A stretch of DNA of 9,836 nt from Acidobacteriaceae bacterium (lineage in GTDB: Bacteria; Acidobacteriota; Terriglobia; Terriglobales; Acidobacteriaceae). Shown here piece by piece: positions 1 to 6,617 of this stretch. Under the pieces are notes generated by a model that saw only the letters and a program-made list of their open reading frames with translations, was not told the DNA's origin and made no database searches. How positions within the stretch are numbered: position 1 is the stretch's first letter; each line of letters begins with the position of its first letter. Location of the stretch: the NCBI GenBank assembly GCA_030044455.1, contig JASHVU010000503.1:1-9836 (forward strand). The letters run 5' to 3'. Made by a program: the position numbers and the translations under genes.

Positions 1-93
1 GCCTTCTACGCTGTATACACGTACCAGGCGATCCAGCCGCACCAATGGTGTGTTGCCAATGGCTTCAACCGCCGAGTTGAGGACCTTGTTCAT
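1..93 (-). CDS. cysK: Cysteine synthase family protein, N-terminal 31 codons (runs off left edge)
   Basis: Reading the minus strand from the ATG at 93-91 gives an uninterrupted 31-codon frame with IGNTPLVRL at residues 12-20. This is the hallmark N-terminal motif of the PLP-dependent cysteine synthase / cystathionine beta-synthase fold (OASS, CysK/CysM). Such enzymes make cysteine from O-acetylserine and sulfide in the cytoplasm. The PLP-lysine region lies beyond the edge, so CysK, CysM and a CBS-like relative cannot be separated; the symbol is a family-level guess. No good Shine-Dalgarno precedes the ATG, so the start rests on the family motif sitting at the usual distance from the N-terminus. 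The gene lies 76 nt downstream of the GH127 gene on the same strand and could be co-transcribed with it; I see no terminator between them. A metabolic link between the two is not obvious. Confidence 0.85.
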   Translation of the reverse strand, partial: MNKVLNSAVEAIGNTPLVRLDRLVRVYSVEG

Positions 94-169
94 GGTTGCC
101 GTATCTCAGTTTTCATAAGTCGCAAGACTCGTTCGCTATTCCATTTCTTCTGAGCTCTTGGGTTCCTTG

Positions 170-2308
170 TTAAACCGTCGGGAACTCCGCAATTCGCAGT
201 CTGGAACAGCCGTAAGGAATCAGTTCAACCACGACTTCAGGAGAATCGGTGTGTACTGGGCTTGCAGGAACCTCGCCGGCATTGGCCCCGTTCATCTCCC
301 ACTCGGGAACCCGCCTGGCTTTCACCTTGAGCACAATGGGAACGTCCTCCTGCCACGGCAAAAACACGTCGGAGCCAGGCCGCTTCACAAGCTCTCCTTT
401 TTGGGCAAATGGCATTGAAGTGGGCTTGTTGGCGATCATTGCGGCCTGCGGATTGTCGCGGTCGATTGCCAATGCGTAGTTCCAACTGGTCGTAGGTGTG
501 ATCTGCCAGTTGACGCATCCTGGAGGTGCGGGAACCGGACTATCGGTGTGCGGAATTTCCAGGGGGATGCTTTTGAACGACTCCCCGATTCGCAGGACAA
601 AATAGAGCGGCCCCCATGCAATCGCTACCGCGTTGTTCTTGCGGTTTTCTGTGCGCACCTTGAAATTGAAGTTCAAAGTTACCTGGTCGCCGGGTTTCCA
701 CTCGCGCTCCACCTTGAAGAATGTTCCAGCTATCGGATGGCGCGTATTTGGCTCATTCGAGACAGACAACTCTGCATGGCTGGCCCACGAAGGAATTCTG
801 AAGTAAATCGGAAACGAACAGGGCTTCTCAGCCTGGATGACAAAGCGAATGCGATCGGAGAATGGATAGGCGGTCTGTTCTGTTATTTCGACGATTGAGC
901 CATCGTGAACCTTGGCCTTCATGTGGCAGGGACCGTACGTGACCGCCACCAGGCCCGCATCGGCAGTAGCCATCCACATGGATTGCAGGTGACGGGGCCA
1001 AGGCGAGTGCATGTTGGCCAGACAGCATTCGAGGTTCGGACTGAAACCGTAGATATTCGCTGTGTGATCGTTCCCGTGCCAATGGCGCTCAGCTACCGAA
1101 ACTAGCACCTGGTTGGACTGCTGATCGTACTGGTGGGCCCACATATCCGGTGTGCAGGTTCCCGGGAAAGAGTTGTATATCAGCTGCTCAATGCGGTCAG
1201 CGATCGCAGGTTTGCCCAGAATCTCGAAGTTCTTTTCGAGAGAAAAGAGCAACTCCTCTATATCGCATAACTCAGTTCCCTGGGTCGGATCGGTGTTGGC
1301 CAGCCACTCGTCACCGCTCCAGCGCCCGCCAACCTGGCCGTAACCTTTATCCAGATTGACCATGCCCTCGAGCACGCTGTCTTTGTCGGCGCTTTCCTTC
1401 GACATCAAATAATGCTGCACCGGATATTGAATTGCCTGGTTGACGTCCACACCCTGTCGCGTCCAATCCTCGAGAGGCACGTGTGGCTTCTCGGTGGTTA
1501 CGTCGGGAAAATGCACGAAGTATTTTGGATCTTGAGGAAAGTGCGCAAAATAATCCTTCCAATCCTCCACGCAGCTCTGTGTGCAACGTTCCAGAAGAGC
1601 GGGAACGTCGGAGTCGCCCGTCAGGTTGTAATACCAGAAGCCAAAACTCAGCAGCATTCCGAGCCGGAGCGGCTCGACTACCGTGTTATCTTTGGACTGG
1701 CGTACCCGATCGGCATAGTCGAGGATTCTGCGAACAAGTTTAAGCGTCCTCGCATCGCCGGTGAGTTCGTAGTAATCGGGTAGGAATCTTCCTACATGCG
1801 ACCAGGCGCACAGGCTCGGCGATACGGTCGCAGGATCTTCGACCCTGAGAATGTATTGCATGTAGGGATCGGTGAGCGCCTTCAGGTGATCGTCGCCGCG
1901 CACCCCGGCCAGCACAGTCAATCCCTCAAGCCAGCGGGGAATGAACCGAGGCGTGCAGCATTCGGGAGTTACATGCTGCCCGATATCGCCTTTCCAAGCG
2001 GAAATTCTCGCCGTGTCCCACACCTCGCCAAGGTGACTTGTCAATCCGTTTGCCTGGACGTTTAACTGATCGTGAAGCCAGCCCTCTGGCCGAATTGCGC
2101 CTAAAGGCAATCTGACATATTCCTTATTTAGAAGAGGCGCGCGATTGTTGGCATAATTCGCCGTCGTTGGCCACCGCGCTGAGGCCTCGCAAGAAGATGC
2201 GTTCAATCGCTCTTCGCCCAACAAGCGAAGATCGAGTAAGGCCGGAAGAGACACCGCCATACCCGCTTCGACTGCAGCCAATTTACAAAACTCACGTCGA
2301 CGCATCAT
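170..2308 (-). CDS. Exported GH127 (DUF1680) beta-L-arabinofuranosidase-like glycoside hydrolase
   Basis: This 712-residue protein matches the GH127 fold, an (alpha/alpha)6 barrel followed by beta-sandwich domains. Characterised members (HypBA1 type) release beta-L-arabinofuranose from plant or glycoprotein arabinans, using a zinc-bound cysteine nucleophile. The expected active-site residues are visible. E346-L-C348 corresponds to the HypBA1 pair E338/C340, and C428-C429 to C417/C418, of which C417 is the nucleophile. E334 in GDEWL is a candidate for the acid/base Glu (E322), although the gap to E346 is 12 residues rather than 16. Family landmarks PLGAIRPEGWL (68-78) and AIAWGPLYF (about 582-590) are present. 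The N-terminus RRREFCKLAA looks like a Tat signal, but its hydrophobic stretch is short and holds a Glu at 14. Two in-frame ATGs (2308 and 2305) follow AAGGGG; the second has the better 5-nt spacing. Length is normal for the family. Substrate is inferred from family only. Confidence 0.88.
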   Translation of the reverse strand: MMRRREFCKLAAVEAGMAVSLPALLDLRLLGEERLNASSCEASARWPTTANYANNRAPLLNKEYVRLPLGAIRPEGWLHDQLNVQANGLTSHLGEVWDTARISAWKGDIGQHVTPECCTPRFIPRWLEGLTVLAGVRGDDHLKALTDPYMQYILRVEDPATVSPSLCAWSHVGRFLPDYYELTGDARTLKLVRRILDYADRVRQSKDNTVVEPLRLGMLLSFGFWYYNLTGDSDVPALLERCTQSCVEDWKDYFAHFPQDPKYFVHFPDVTTEKPHVPLEDWTRQGVDVNQAIQYPVQHYLMSKESADKDSVLEGMVNLDKGYGQVGGRWSGDEWLANTDPTQGTELCDIEELLFSLEKNFEILGKPAIADRIEQLIYNSFPGTCTPDMWAHQYDQQSNQVLVSVAERHWHGNDHTANIYGFSPNLECCLANMHSPWPRHLQSMWMATADAGLVAVTYGPCHMKAKVHDGSIVEITEQTAYPFSDRIRFVIQAEKPCSFPIYFRIPSWASHAELSVSNEPNTRHPIAGTFFKVEREWKPGDQVTLNFNFKVRTENRKNNAVAIAWGPLYFVLRIGESFKSIPLEIPHTDSPVPAPPGCVNWQITPTTSWNYALAIDRDNPQAAMIANKPTSMPFAQKGELVKRPGSDVFLPWQEDVPIVLKVKARRVPEWEMNGANAGEVPASPVHTDSPEVVVELIPYGCSRLRIAEFPTV

Positions 2309-2310
2309 TT

Positions 2311-2316
2311 CCCCTT
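2311..2316 (-). promoter_or_regulatory. Shine-Dalgarno AAGGGG of the GH127 gene
   Basis: The minus strand reads AAGGGGAA directly before ATGATG. The SD lies 2 nt from the first ATG and 5 nt from the second, so translation probably begins at the second ATG (2305-2303). That would drop one Met and leave the RR signal intact. Confidence 0.6.
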
Positions 2317-2320
2317 ATTG

Positions 2321-2358
2321 TCTCTTCGGCGCGGACACGATTCAGCCGGGCCGAGAGA
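2321..2358 (-). other. Leader hairpin just upstream of the GH127 ribosome binding site
   Basis: TCTCT-t-CGGC (2321-2330) pairs with GCCGAGAGA (2350-2358), giving nine base pairs with one bulged T and a loop of about 19 nt. In the minus-strand mRNA its base falls four nt before the AAGGGG SD. It could stabilise the leader or influence ribosome access. There is no U-run, so it is not a classical terminator. No known riboswitch class is recognised. Confidence 0.4.
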
Positions 2359-2429
2359 CCGAATTACCCGAATGTACTTCAGTTTCATAAGAAGATGAAC
2401 TCAAGATTCGCATCGTATCCTCACTATAT

Positions 2430-2458
2430 TTTATACAAGAATTAAATATCCTTGACAC
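2430..2458 (-). promoter_or_regulatory. Candidate sigma70-type promoter for the GH127 gene
   Basis: On the minus strand, GTGTCA (2458-2453, 4 of 6 matches to TTGACA) and TATAAA (2435-2430) are separated by exactly 17 nt. Transcription would begin near 2423, giving a leader of about 115 nt that contains the 2321-2358 hairpin. The -10 is good and the -35 is moderate. The call is helped by its position in the only AT-rich, gene-free stretch upstream of this gene. Confidence 0.4.
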
Positions 2459-2470
2459 ACGTCAAATATT
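2445..2470. promoter_or_regulatory. Inverted repeat (candidate operator) over both divergent -35 elements
   Basis: TTGAC-acac-GTCAA (2452-2465) is a perfect 5+5 dyad. It is flanked by AATAT (2445-2449) and ATATT (2466-2470), which extend the symmetry apart from a 2-nt CC on the left. The dyad covers the -35 of the plus-strand promoter and the candidate -35 of the minus-strand promoter, which is where a dimeric repressor could control both units. The regulator family cannot be named from the site alone, and no regulator gene lies in the window. Confidence 0.45.
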
Positions 2471-2480
2471 TGTATATATT
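2452..2480 (+). promoter_or_regulatory. Strong sigma70-type promoter for the aminotransferase-glycosidase gene set
   Basis: TTGACA (2452-2457) is a perfect -35, followed after 17 nt by TATATT (2475-2480), a 5-of-6 match to TATAAT. The surrounding DNA is clearly AT-rich compared with the rest of the window. Transcription would start near 2487 and read into the aminotransferase gene, leaving an untranslated leader of about 200 nt. This is the best promoter match I found in the window and the likely driver of the five plus-strand genes. Confidence 0.65.
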
Positions 2481-2486
2481 TTTCAA

Positions 2487-2685
2487 TAAAGAAACAACAG
2501 GAAAGACACTTGGGCACGTTCGAAGAACGCCGAATACAAGAAACTGGAAGAAAGTGATCCAGCGCCCTCCCCGCTTTGCGCGGGACGCAATTGTGAATTC
2601 GGCAGAGAGTCTGGGCCCAATGGCCGCATAGGATCGTTAAGCTTTTTGCCCTGAATTTATGCAGGGCCGGCTAAAGGGAATTTCC
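2487..2685 (+). promoter_or_regulatory. Long structured 5' leader of the aminotransferase gene
   Basis: Between the inferred start of transcription and the chosen ATG lie about 200 nt without a convincing coding frame. Three small stems are visible: CGTTC-gaa-GAACG (2517-2529), CCCGC-tttgc-GCGGG (2570-2584) and GCCCTG/CAGGGC (2648-2653 with 2662-2667). A competing pairing is possible: GGCCGCAT (2622-2629) with ATGC-ag-GGCC (2659-2668), which would exclude the third stem. The SD (2673-2679) lies just beyond. This arrangement could regulate translation, but it matches no riboswitch consensus I know, and none of the stems has a U-tract. The upstream part of the intergenic region (2359-2429) shows nothing else I can name. 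Confidence 0.35.
2673..2679 (+). promoter_or_regulatory. Shine-Dalgarno AAAGGGA that fixes the aminotransferase start
   Basis: AAAGGGA sits 6 nt before the ATG at 2686. The alternative in-frame ATG at 2659 has no purine-rich SD upstream and falls in the loop of the 2648-2667 hairpin. The start at 2686 is therefore preferred. Confidence 0.7.
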
Positions 2686-4023
2686 ATGCAGAATGACGAG
2701 AAGAGTGCAATCCAGGATTCCGATGCAGTAGCAGCCCGCTTGGCGATTGATGGAGGGACTCCGGTACGAACCGAGCCCCTTCCCCTTGAATTTCCAGGCA
2801 TCCATCACATGGGCGCGGAAGAAGTAGAGGCCGCTGCGAGGGTGGTGCGCAGCAGGTCATTATTTCGCTACTACGGCGTTGAGTTGCAGAAAGAAGTTGA
2901 GACATTCGAATCGGAATTCGCCCGATTCCTCGATGTATCGCATATGCTGGCCGTGAGCAGCGGTACAGCGGCGCTCGGTGTTGCATTGGCTGCCCTCGGA
3001 GTGGGGCCAGGGCAGGAAGTGATTGTGCCGGCCTACATGTGGGTCTCTGTGGCTGCGGCGGTTGTCAATCGCGGCGCCATTCCCGTGCTGGCCGATATTG
3101 ACGATACCTTCTGCATTGATCCGAAATCTCTTGCAGAGCGCATCAGCAGCAAAACGACTGGAATCATCGTCGTGCACATGAGTGGCGCCCCGGCAGACAT
3201 TCAGGCCATTCGGAAAGTCGCCGATGGCAGAAAGCTGTTCCTGCTTGAAGACTGCGCCCAGTGCATTGGAGGCAGTGTCAATGGTAAGCGGGTTGGGACG
3301 TTTGGCGACATGGGCGTCTTCAGTTTCCAGATGAATAAGAACATGACCTCGGGTGAGGGCGGCGCCGTGGTTACGAATACACGCAGGCTCTACGACCGCG
3401 CATTTGCCTGCCATGATCTGGGCTACGCGCGCAATGAGCATGGGCGCCTCATCTTGAACAATCCCGATATGTGTCTATGGGGGCAGGGGTGCAGGCTCGA
3501 TGAGCTCCGCGCTTCAGTATTGCGGGTGCAATTAACAAAGCTCACTCAAATCACGGCCAGCATGCATCGCAGCAAGTATCGCATCAGAGAGGCTCTTGAG
3601 AAGCTTTCCGGCATTAACTTGCGCAGGATCGTCGATCCGGCCGGGGACACGTCGCCTTTTCTGATTACCACATACCAAGATCCAGAAACCGCGAAGAATG
3701 TGAACAAGGCACTGAGAGCGGAGGGGATTGTCACTCATCCTCAGGGGCTCTCAAACATTCTCATGACCGAGTGGGGCTTCCATCTTTACTACAACATCGC
3801 CAGCCTGGTGCAGATGACAAGTGTCGATCGCGGCGGTTTTCCGTGGACCCTTAAAGAGAATTCGGGCCTGCGGATGCAGTACGCCAAGGGAACCTGCCCT
3901 GTAGCCGACAGCCTGTTTGAGCGGAGCATTCTCATTGCGATTCCATCCTCGCTCACGGAACGCGATGAGAGTGATATCATTCGCGCATTCGAGAAAGTCC
4001 ATCAGGCGCTCCTGTCCGTCTAG
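2686..4023 (+). CDS. DegT/DnrJ/EryC1/StrS family PLP-dependent sugar (or cyclitol) aminotransferase
   Basis: This 445-residue fold-type I aminotransferase would transfer an amino group, usually from Glu or Gln, to a keto-sugar or keto-cyclitol in the cytoplasm. Landmarks, numbered from the 2686 start, are: LAIDGGTPVR near residues 19-28, typical of the AHBA synthase / scyllo-inosose aminotransferase side of the family; SSGTAAL (91-97), phosphate binding; LEDCAQCIGG, with D189 expected to contact the PLP ring nitrogen; and FSFQMNKNMTSGEGG, where K218 is the expected Schiff-base lysine. It ends with the usual C-terminal helix and has no export signal, unlike the glycosidases downstream. It is the first gene after the strong promoter, with 109 nt before the next gene and no terminator seen there. 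The substrate cannot be read from the sequence: nucleotide-sugar, inosose and unrelated keto-sugar substrates are all possible. Confidence 0.9.
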   Translation: MQNDEKSAIQDSDAVAARLAIDGGTPVRTEPLPLEFPGIHHMGAEEVEAAARVVRSRSLFRYYGVELQKEVETFESEFARFLDVSHMLAVSSGTAALGVALAALGVGPGQEVIVPAYMWVSVAAAVVNRGAIPVLADIDDTFCIDPKSLAERISSKTTGIIVVHMSGAPADIQAIRKVADGRKLFLLEDCAQCIGGSVNGKRVGTFGDMGVFSFQMNKNMTSGEGGAVVTNTRRLYDRAFACHDLGYARNEHGRLILNNPDMCLWGQGCRLDELRASVLRVQLTKLTQITASMHRSKYRIREALEKLSGINLRRIVDPAGDTSPFLITTYQDPETAKNVNKALRAEGIVTHPQGLSNILMTEWGFHLYYNIASLVQMTSVDRGGFPWTLKENSGLRMQYAKGTCPVADSLFERSILIAIPSSLTERDESDIIRAFEKVHQALLSV

Positions 4024-4132
4024 CGCGCCGAAGCACATCTTGAGCGCAATTGGTAGAGCCGGCAAGGCCAAGTGTTGAACCAACTTCGCCTTTCGATTTG
4101 AAAACGCCGGTTTGCGCTCGGAACGGAAAACC

Positions 4133-4738
4133 ATGGCTGTACTGCCCGAGGCGCTCGTATTTGACTACGACGGAGTGATTGCCGATACCGAGCCATTGCA
4201 TTGGAAGTCCTGGGCCGCTTTGCTGGCGCGATATGGCATTCATCTCGGTTGGGAGGAATATTGTCGGATCGGGCAGGGAGTGAGCGACGCGAAACTTTTC
4301 CTGCGTTTTGGTGCGCAGATGCGACCTGCGGATGCTGAGGACTTTTCATGTCTGAACCCCGAACGGAAGCAATTGGTCCGCGAATGGTCGCTCGCAGAGA
4401 GCCCAATTCCGCGGGAGACAGTTGCGTTGTTGAAAACGCTGGGCGATTATCGCGTTGGCTTGGTGACCAGCTCCGAACAGGCAGATGTAGAGCCGGTTCT
4501 GCGCGCCGCGCAAGTCTACTCGAGGTTTGACGCGCTGGTGTTTGGCCAGGAGCCGGCCGCACCAAAGCCGTCTCCCGCTCCTTACCTCCTCATTGCCGAA
4601 AGGCTGGGAGTGAAAACCGGAATTGCGTTTGAAGACTCGGAGCCCGGACTTGCAAGCGCAAGCGCAGCGGGATTTAAGGTAATCAAAATCGCGCGCCCGG
4701 GCGATCTCGCAAAGATTGTAGCGCTATCGTTAAGGTGA
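4133..4738 (+). CDS. HAD superfamily hydrolase, beta-phosphoglucomutase/phosphatase-like
   Basis: This 201-residue protein has all four HAD motifs: FDYDGVIADT with nucleophile D11 and general acid/base D13; VTSS (111-114); K145 in PKPSPAPY; and ED (167-168) in FEDSEPGL. The helical cap inserted after motif I (about residues 20-85) is of the class shared by beta-phosphoglucomutase, phosphoglycolate phosphatase and small sugar phosphatases. In beta-phosphoglucomutase the cap loop reads GVSR, with a phosphate-binding Arg; here it reads GVSD (49-52), which argues for a phosphatase or a different mutase substrate. It is cytoplasmic. The start ATG at 4133 follows CGGAA at a short distance; an in-frame TTG at 4112 is possible but less likely. 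The TGA is only 3 nt before the GH13 ATG, and the stop overlaps that gene's SD (AAGGTGA), so translation of the two is probably coupled. Confidence 0.85.
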   Translation: MAVLPEALVFDYDGVIADTEPLHWKSWAALLARYGIHLGWEEYCRIGQGVSDAKLFLRFGAQMRPADAEDFSCLNPERKQLVREWSLAESPIPRETVALLKTLGDYRVGLVTSSEQADVEPVLRAAQVYSRFDALVFGQEPAAPKPSPAPYLLIAERLGVKTGIAFEDSEPGLASASAAGFKVIKIARPGDLAKIVALSLR

Positions 4739-4741
4739 TTT

Positions 4742-6574
4742 ATGTCGAACCAAATGGTCAAACTCAAATTGATTCTGTTGTTCGCGGTCTGCCTCTTGGC
4801 AGCCGCACTTTCGGCACAAACACCGGCTGACTCACCGGCAAAATCATCGAACCCTCAGGCATCCGGGACTCCCGGCGCCAGTGCCGATGATATCTGGTGG
4901 AAACACGCCGTCATCGAAGAGATTTATCCTCGCAGCTACGCAGATTCGAACGGCGATGGCGTAGGCGATTTGAAGGGGATCACAGAACACCTCGACTACC
5001 TGCGCGATCTCGGCATCGATGCCATCTGGATAGCGCCCATGTACCCGTCGCCCCAGGTAGATTTCGGCTACGACATCTCCGATTACGAGAACATCGATCC
5101 GCAGTACGGCACGCTCGAGGATTTCGATCGTCTCGAAGCCGCAGCGCATCATCGCGGAATTCGCATCATTCTCGACATGGTGTTGAACCACACTTCCGAT
5201 CGGCATAAATGGTTTGTAGAATCGGCCAGCTCGCGCGACAATCCCAAGGCGGATTGGTATGTGTGGAACTCTGGCATTCCTGTGGACTCGCCAGGCGTGG
5301 GCGATTTCCAGAAGAGAAATGAGCATGACGGCGTGGTTCCTCCCAATAACTGGGAGTCGTTCTTCGGAGGATCGGCGTGGCAATGGGTGCCTGCCCGCCG
5401 GCAGTTTTACTACCACAAGTTCTATAAGCAACAGCCCGACCTGAACTGGCGCAACCCGGCGGTTGAAGCCGCGATGTTCGATGTGATGAAGTTCTGGCTG
5501 CGCCGAGGGGTCGCGGGATTCCGGCTCGACGCCATTCCGGAGCTATATGAAGACGCGCAACTGCGCGACGAGCGGGATTTGGGCGGGACAAACGATCAGG
5601 GCGATCCGAACCTTGAAGAGGTTCGCACGGCCAATCAGCCGGAGATGCACGATCTGCTGCGCCGTCTGCGCGCCATGGTCGACGAATTCCCTGGGAATCG
5701 CGTGTTGATTGGTGAAACCTATCCTCCCAACATTGCGGCCCTCGACGCATGGTATGGCCGGGCAGCGCACGACGAACTGGATTTGCCGATGGACATGTTG
5801 GTTGGCTTTGGCAGCGATGCGAAGTTCAACGCAACTTATTTTCGCCGGGTGATCGCTGAGTCCGAGACCGAGCTCCATGGTTCGCAGCCGCTTTTCGTCT
5901 TCGACAATCACGATAATGACCGCTCGATCGATCGCTTCGGCGACGGCCTGCATAACGTTCAGATTGCCAAAGGTATTGCGACCATCCTGTTCACGAGCCG
6001 CGCCACGGCAATGACTTACTATGGCGCGGAACTCGGCATGATCACGCAGACGCCCAAGCGCAAAGAGGACGTAAAGGATCCGATCGGAATCACCGGGTGG
6101 CCGCGGGAAAAGGGGCGCGATGGCGAGCGTACGCCGATGCAATGGACTCCCGGTCCGCAGGCGGGCTTTTCAAGCAATCCAAACACCTGGCTTCCAGTTG
6201 CGCCAGACTACAAAACTGTCAATGTTGAAACCGAAAGCGCCGATCCGAATTCGCTGCTGAGCTGGTATAAGAAGCTGATCGCGATCCGGCGTCGGAATCC
6301 AGCGTTGCACGATGGCAGCATGGCCATGATCGACACGAACGATCCCGATGTACTGTCGTTTGTCCGCGTGAGGCAGGGAAAAAACTCCGCTGTGGTCGTT
6401 GCAATCAATATGTCGGCCTCAACGAAAACGGTCACGCTCCATCTCAGGAGTTCCGGGATCGACAGCAATACTGTCAGGACCCTCGCAGCGAGCGAGCAAG
6501 GGCTTGAGTCAATTCGACCAACCGAGTCTCTCACCCTGCCGCCATTCGCTTCGTGGGTAGGCGCGGTCCAATAG
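4742..6574 (+). CDS. Exported GH13 alpha-glucosidase (maltase / oligo-1,6-glucosidase type)
   Basis: This 610-residue alpha-amylase-family enzyme should release glucose from alpha-glucosides by a retaining mechanism. Residues 1-25 form a Sec signal peptide (KLKLILLFAVCLLAAALSA) with cleavage predicted at A25-Q26. A Pro/Ser/Ala-rich linker follows to about residue 49. The TIM barrel shows the conserved regions: DMVLNH ending at H150, GFRLDAIP with nucleophile D263, IGETYP with acid/base E325, and FDNHD with transition-state D391. DSNGDGVGD (68-76) resembles the calcium loop of oligo-1,6-glucosidases. QPDLNWRNP and RTPMQW are alpha-glucosidase signatures. A C-terminal beta domain occupies roughly the last 90 residues. 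The nucleophile segment DAIPELYED resembles insect-type maltases and trehalose synthases more than the DVIN segment of Bacillus oligo-1,6-glucosidase, so alpha-1,4 preference is likelier. The exact substrate is unproven. The gene is coupled to the upstream HAD gene. Confidence 0.92.
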   Translation: MSNQMVKLKLILLFAVCLLAAALSAQTPADSPAKSSNPQASGTPGASADDIWWKHAVIEEIYPRSYADSNGDGVGDLKGITEHLDYLRDLGIDAIWIAPMYPSPQVDFGYDISDYENIDPQYGTLEDFDRLEAAAHHRGIRIILDMVLNHTSDRHKWFVESASSRDNPKADWYVWNSGIPVDSPGVGDFQKRNEHDGVVPPNNWESFFGGSAWQWVPARRQFYYHKFYKQQPDLNWRNPAVEAAMFDVMKFWLRRGVAGFRLDAIPELYEDAQLRDERDLGGTNDQGDPNLEEVRTANQPEMHDLLRRLRAMVDEFPGNRVLIGETYPPNIAALDAWYGRAAHDELDLPMDMLVGFGSDAKFNATYFRRVIAESETELHGSQPLFVFDNHDNDRSIDRFGDGLHNVQIAKGIATILFTSRATAMTYYGAELGMITQTPKRKEDVKDPIGITGWPREKGRDGERTPMQWTPGPQAGFSSNPNTWLPVAPDYKTVNVETESADPNSLLSWYKKLIAIRRRNPALHDGSMAMIDTNDPDVLSFVRVRQGKNSAVVVAINMSASTKTVTLHLRSSGIDSNTVRTLAASEQGLESIRPTESLTLPPFASWVGAVQ

Positions 6575-6608
6575 GAAGGCTCAGACGTATTCATCGCGAG
6601 AATCCAGG

Positions 6609-6614
6609 TAAGGA
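6609..6614 (+). promoter_or_regulatory. Shine-Dalgarno TAAGGA of the GH3 gene, with tandem ATG
   Basis: TAAGGA ends 3 nt before the first ATG (6618) and 6 nt before the second (6621). The second ATG has the more normal spacing. This is the same ATGATG arrangement as in the GH127 gene. Confidence 0.5.
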
Positions 6615-6617
6615 ATC

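Noticed and set aside
94..169. Terminator or separate promoter between the GH127 and cysteine synthase genes
   Set aside because: Only a weak 4-bp AGTC/GACT stem without a U-run, and no -35/-10 pair with acceptable spacing.
2648..2667. GCCCTG/CAGGGC hairpin as a rho-independent terminator or attenuator
   Set aside because: No U-tract follows the stem; the T-run (2643-2647) lies before it. Kept only as a possible leader structure.
2659..2685. Nine-codon longer start for the aminotransferase (ATG at 2659)
   Set aside because: No Shine-Dalgarno, located in a hairpin loop; the ATG at 2686 has AAAGGGA at ideal spacing.
2860..3441. 193-codon antisense frame inside the aminotransferase gene
   Set aside because: Shadow of a well-supported coding frame, no own promoter or SD evident, translation not domain-like.
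4112..4132. TTG start extending the HAD protein by seven residues
   Set aside because: Charged extension MRSERKT is not part of the HAD fold and the ATG at 4133 has a usable SD.
4775..4810. GH13 protein as a lipoprotein (Cys in the signal region)
   Set aside because: The Cys is preceded by FAV rather than a lipobox (L-A/S-G/A-C); an AxA-type cleavage follows, so an ordinary Sec signal fits better.
5543..6142. Long antisense frame (199 codons) inside the GH13 gene
   Set aside because: Opposite a gene with all GH13 catalytic motifs; such frames are common opposite GC-rich genes and its translation shows no domain.
4742..6574. Trehalose synthase or amylosucrase assignment for the GH13 protein
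   Set aside because: The long REGTNCENLPETH-type segment of trehalose synthase after the nucleophile is absent, and the protein is exported; alpha-glucosidase fits better.
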